Assembly (NCBI GenBank): GCA_003342895.1 | Contig: PTFA01000050.1 | Coordinates: forward strand, 1,354,968 to 1,418,967 | Length of the DNA stretch: 64,000 bases | Reading direction: 5' to 3' | DNA from: Casuarius casuarius | Taxonomy: Eukaryota > Chordata > Aves > Casuariiformes > Casuariidae | Shown here: positions 63,672 through 64,000 of the stretch, in pieces | How positions within the stretch are numbered: the first letter of the stretch is position 1 | Layout: each line of letters opens with the position of its first letter | Translations under genes and position numbers: made by a program | The notes under the pieces: model-generated | What the model was told of the DNA's origin: nothing | Databases searched by the model: none | The model's input: only the letters and a program-made list of their open reading frames with translations

Positions 63672-64000
63672 GTAAGTTGTGCCGTGCGCTGTCGTGGGTG
63701 AGCTTCACCTGTCCCTGCACTGTGCTTTCATGAATGTCGCAGTAGCGTCTCAGCTGCAATGCGGCCGTGTAAAATACACAAACGTTACAGGATAGCGGAG
63801 TATGGGATTCATTTGCTGTTTAGCTTCTTTACTTAGGAAGCTTCCATAATACCTCCATAATAACAAATGTAAGAATATATGTATATAATATAGACATATA
63901 TAGTCGGTTGAACGTATTAGTGATTCATTTCCAATTTTATAGACCTGGCAAATCTCTTTACTCATCAATTTGTGTGGTTTGTCATTTCAGTTTTCTCTTG
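63672..64000 (+). other. TOX3: TOX3 intron 4, 5' portion
   Basis: Begins with the consensus donor gtaagt after exon 4. The remaining 329 nt are AT-rich with a short ATATGTATATAATATA-like stretch near 63875-63900 and no exon. Confidence 0.92.

Noticed and set aside
1..64000. CRISPR arrays, rRNA, tRNA, prokaryotic operons, endogenous retrovirus
   Set aside because: No regularly spaced repeats, no tRNA or rRNA signatures beyond the MIR B-box relic, and no LTR pair or viral coding frame were seen.

Overview
The window is vertebrate, almost certainly avian, nuclear DNA carrying the middle of one protein-coding gene on the + strand: TOX3 (TOX high mobility group box family member 3). Three consecutive coding exons with canonical splice sites are visible at 46627-46692, 50522-50776 and 63402-63671. 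They encode 197 contiguous residues between the N-terminal exon and the NLS/HMG-box exons. The upstream exon is not recognisable in this window, and the downstream ones lie beyond its right edge. A bird is suggested by a degraded CR1 LINE 3' end at about 11245-11505, very low overall repeat content, absence of mammalian Alu/B1/L1 sequence, and ancient sauropsid-type 'TTGACTTCAATGG' repeats. The TOX3 reading frame is close to mammalian TOX3 but not identical to it.

Layout. Positions 1-46626 are AT-rich non-coding DNA, best read as TOX3 intron 1 (at least 46 kb) or intron plus 5' flank. This stretch holds the CR1 fragment, two MIR-type SINE fossils (17555-17735 and, antisense, 21650-21790), an ancient repeat at 14300-14480, a T38 homopolymer, a 10-N gap in a pyrimidine tract, a strong CpG cluster at 35985-36180, and AT-rich stretches that look like conserved enhancer-type DNA. 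Intron 2 (3829 nt) has its right half rich in regulatory-looking sequence and CpG, leading into a very GC-rich exon 3. Intron 3 (12625 nt) is mostly AT-rich with GC patches near exon 3 and shortly before exon 4. Intron 4 begins at 63672.

TOX3 is a nuclear HMG-box transcription co-regulator, and the exons here supply its N-terminal regulatory half. All three exons are multiples of three and lie between phase-0 introns. No rRNA, tRNA, CRISPR array, bacterial operon or intact mobile element was seen. The many other open frames show no recognisable protein. The only one worth a second look is a minus-strand frame at 13982-14224 that opens exactly at a good splice acceptor. I found no clear novel biological system; the most checkable leads are the CpG clusters, the intron 2 regulatory block, the NAGNAG acceptor of exon 3 and the minus-strand exon candidate.
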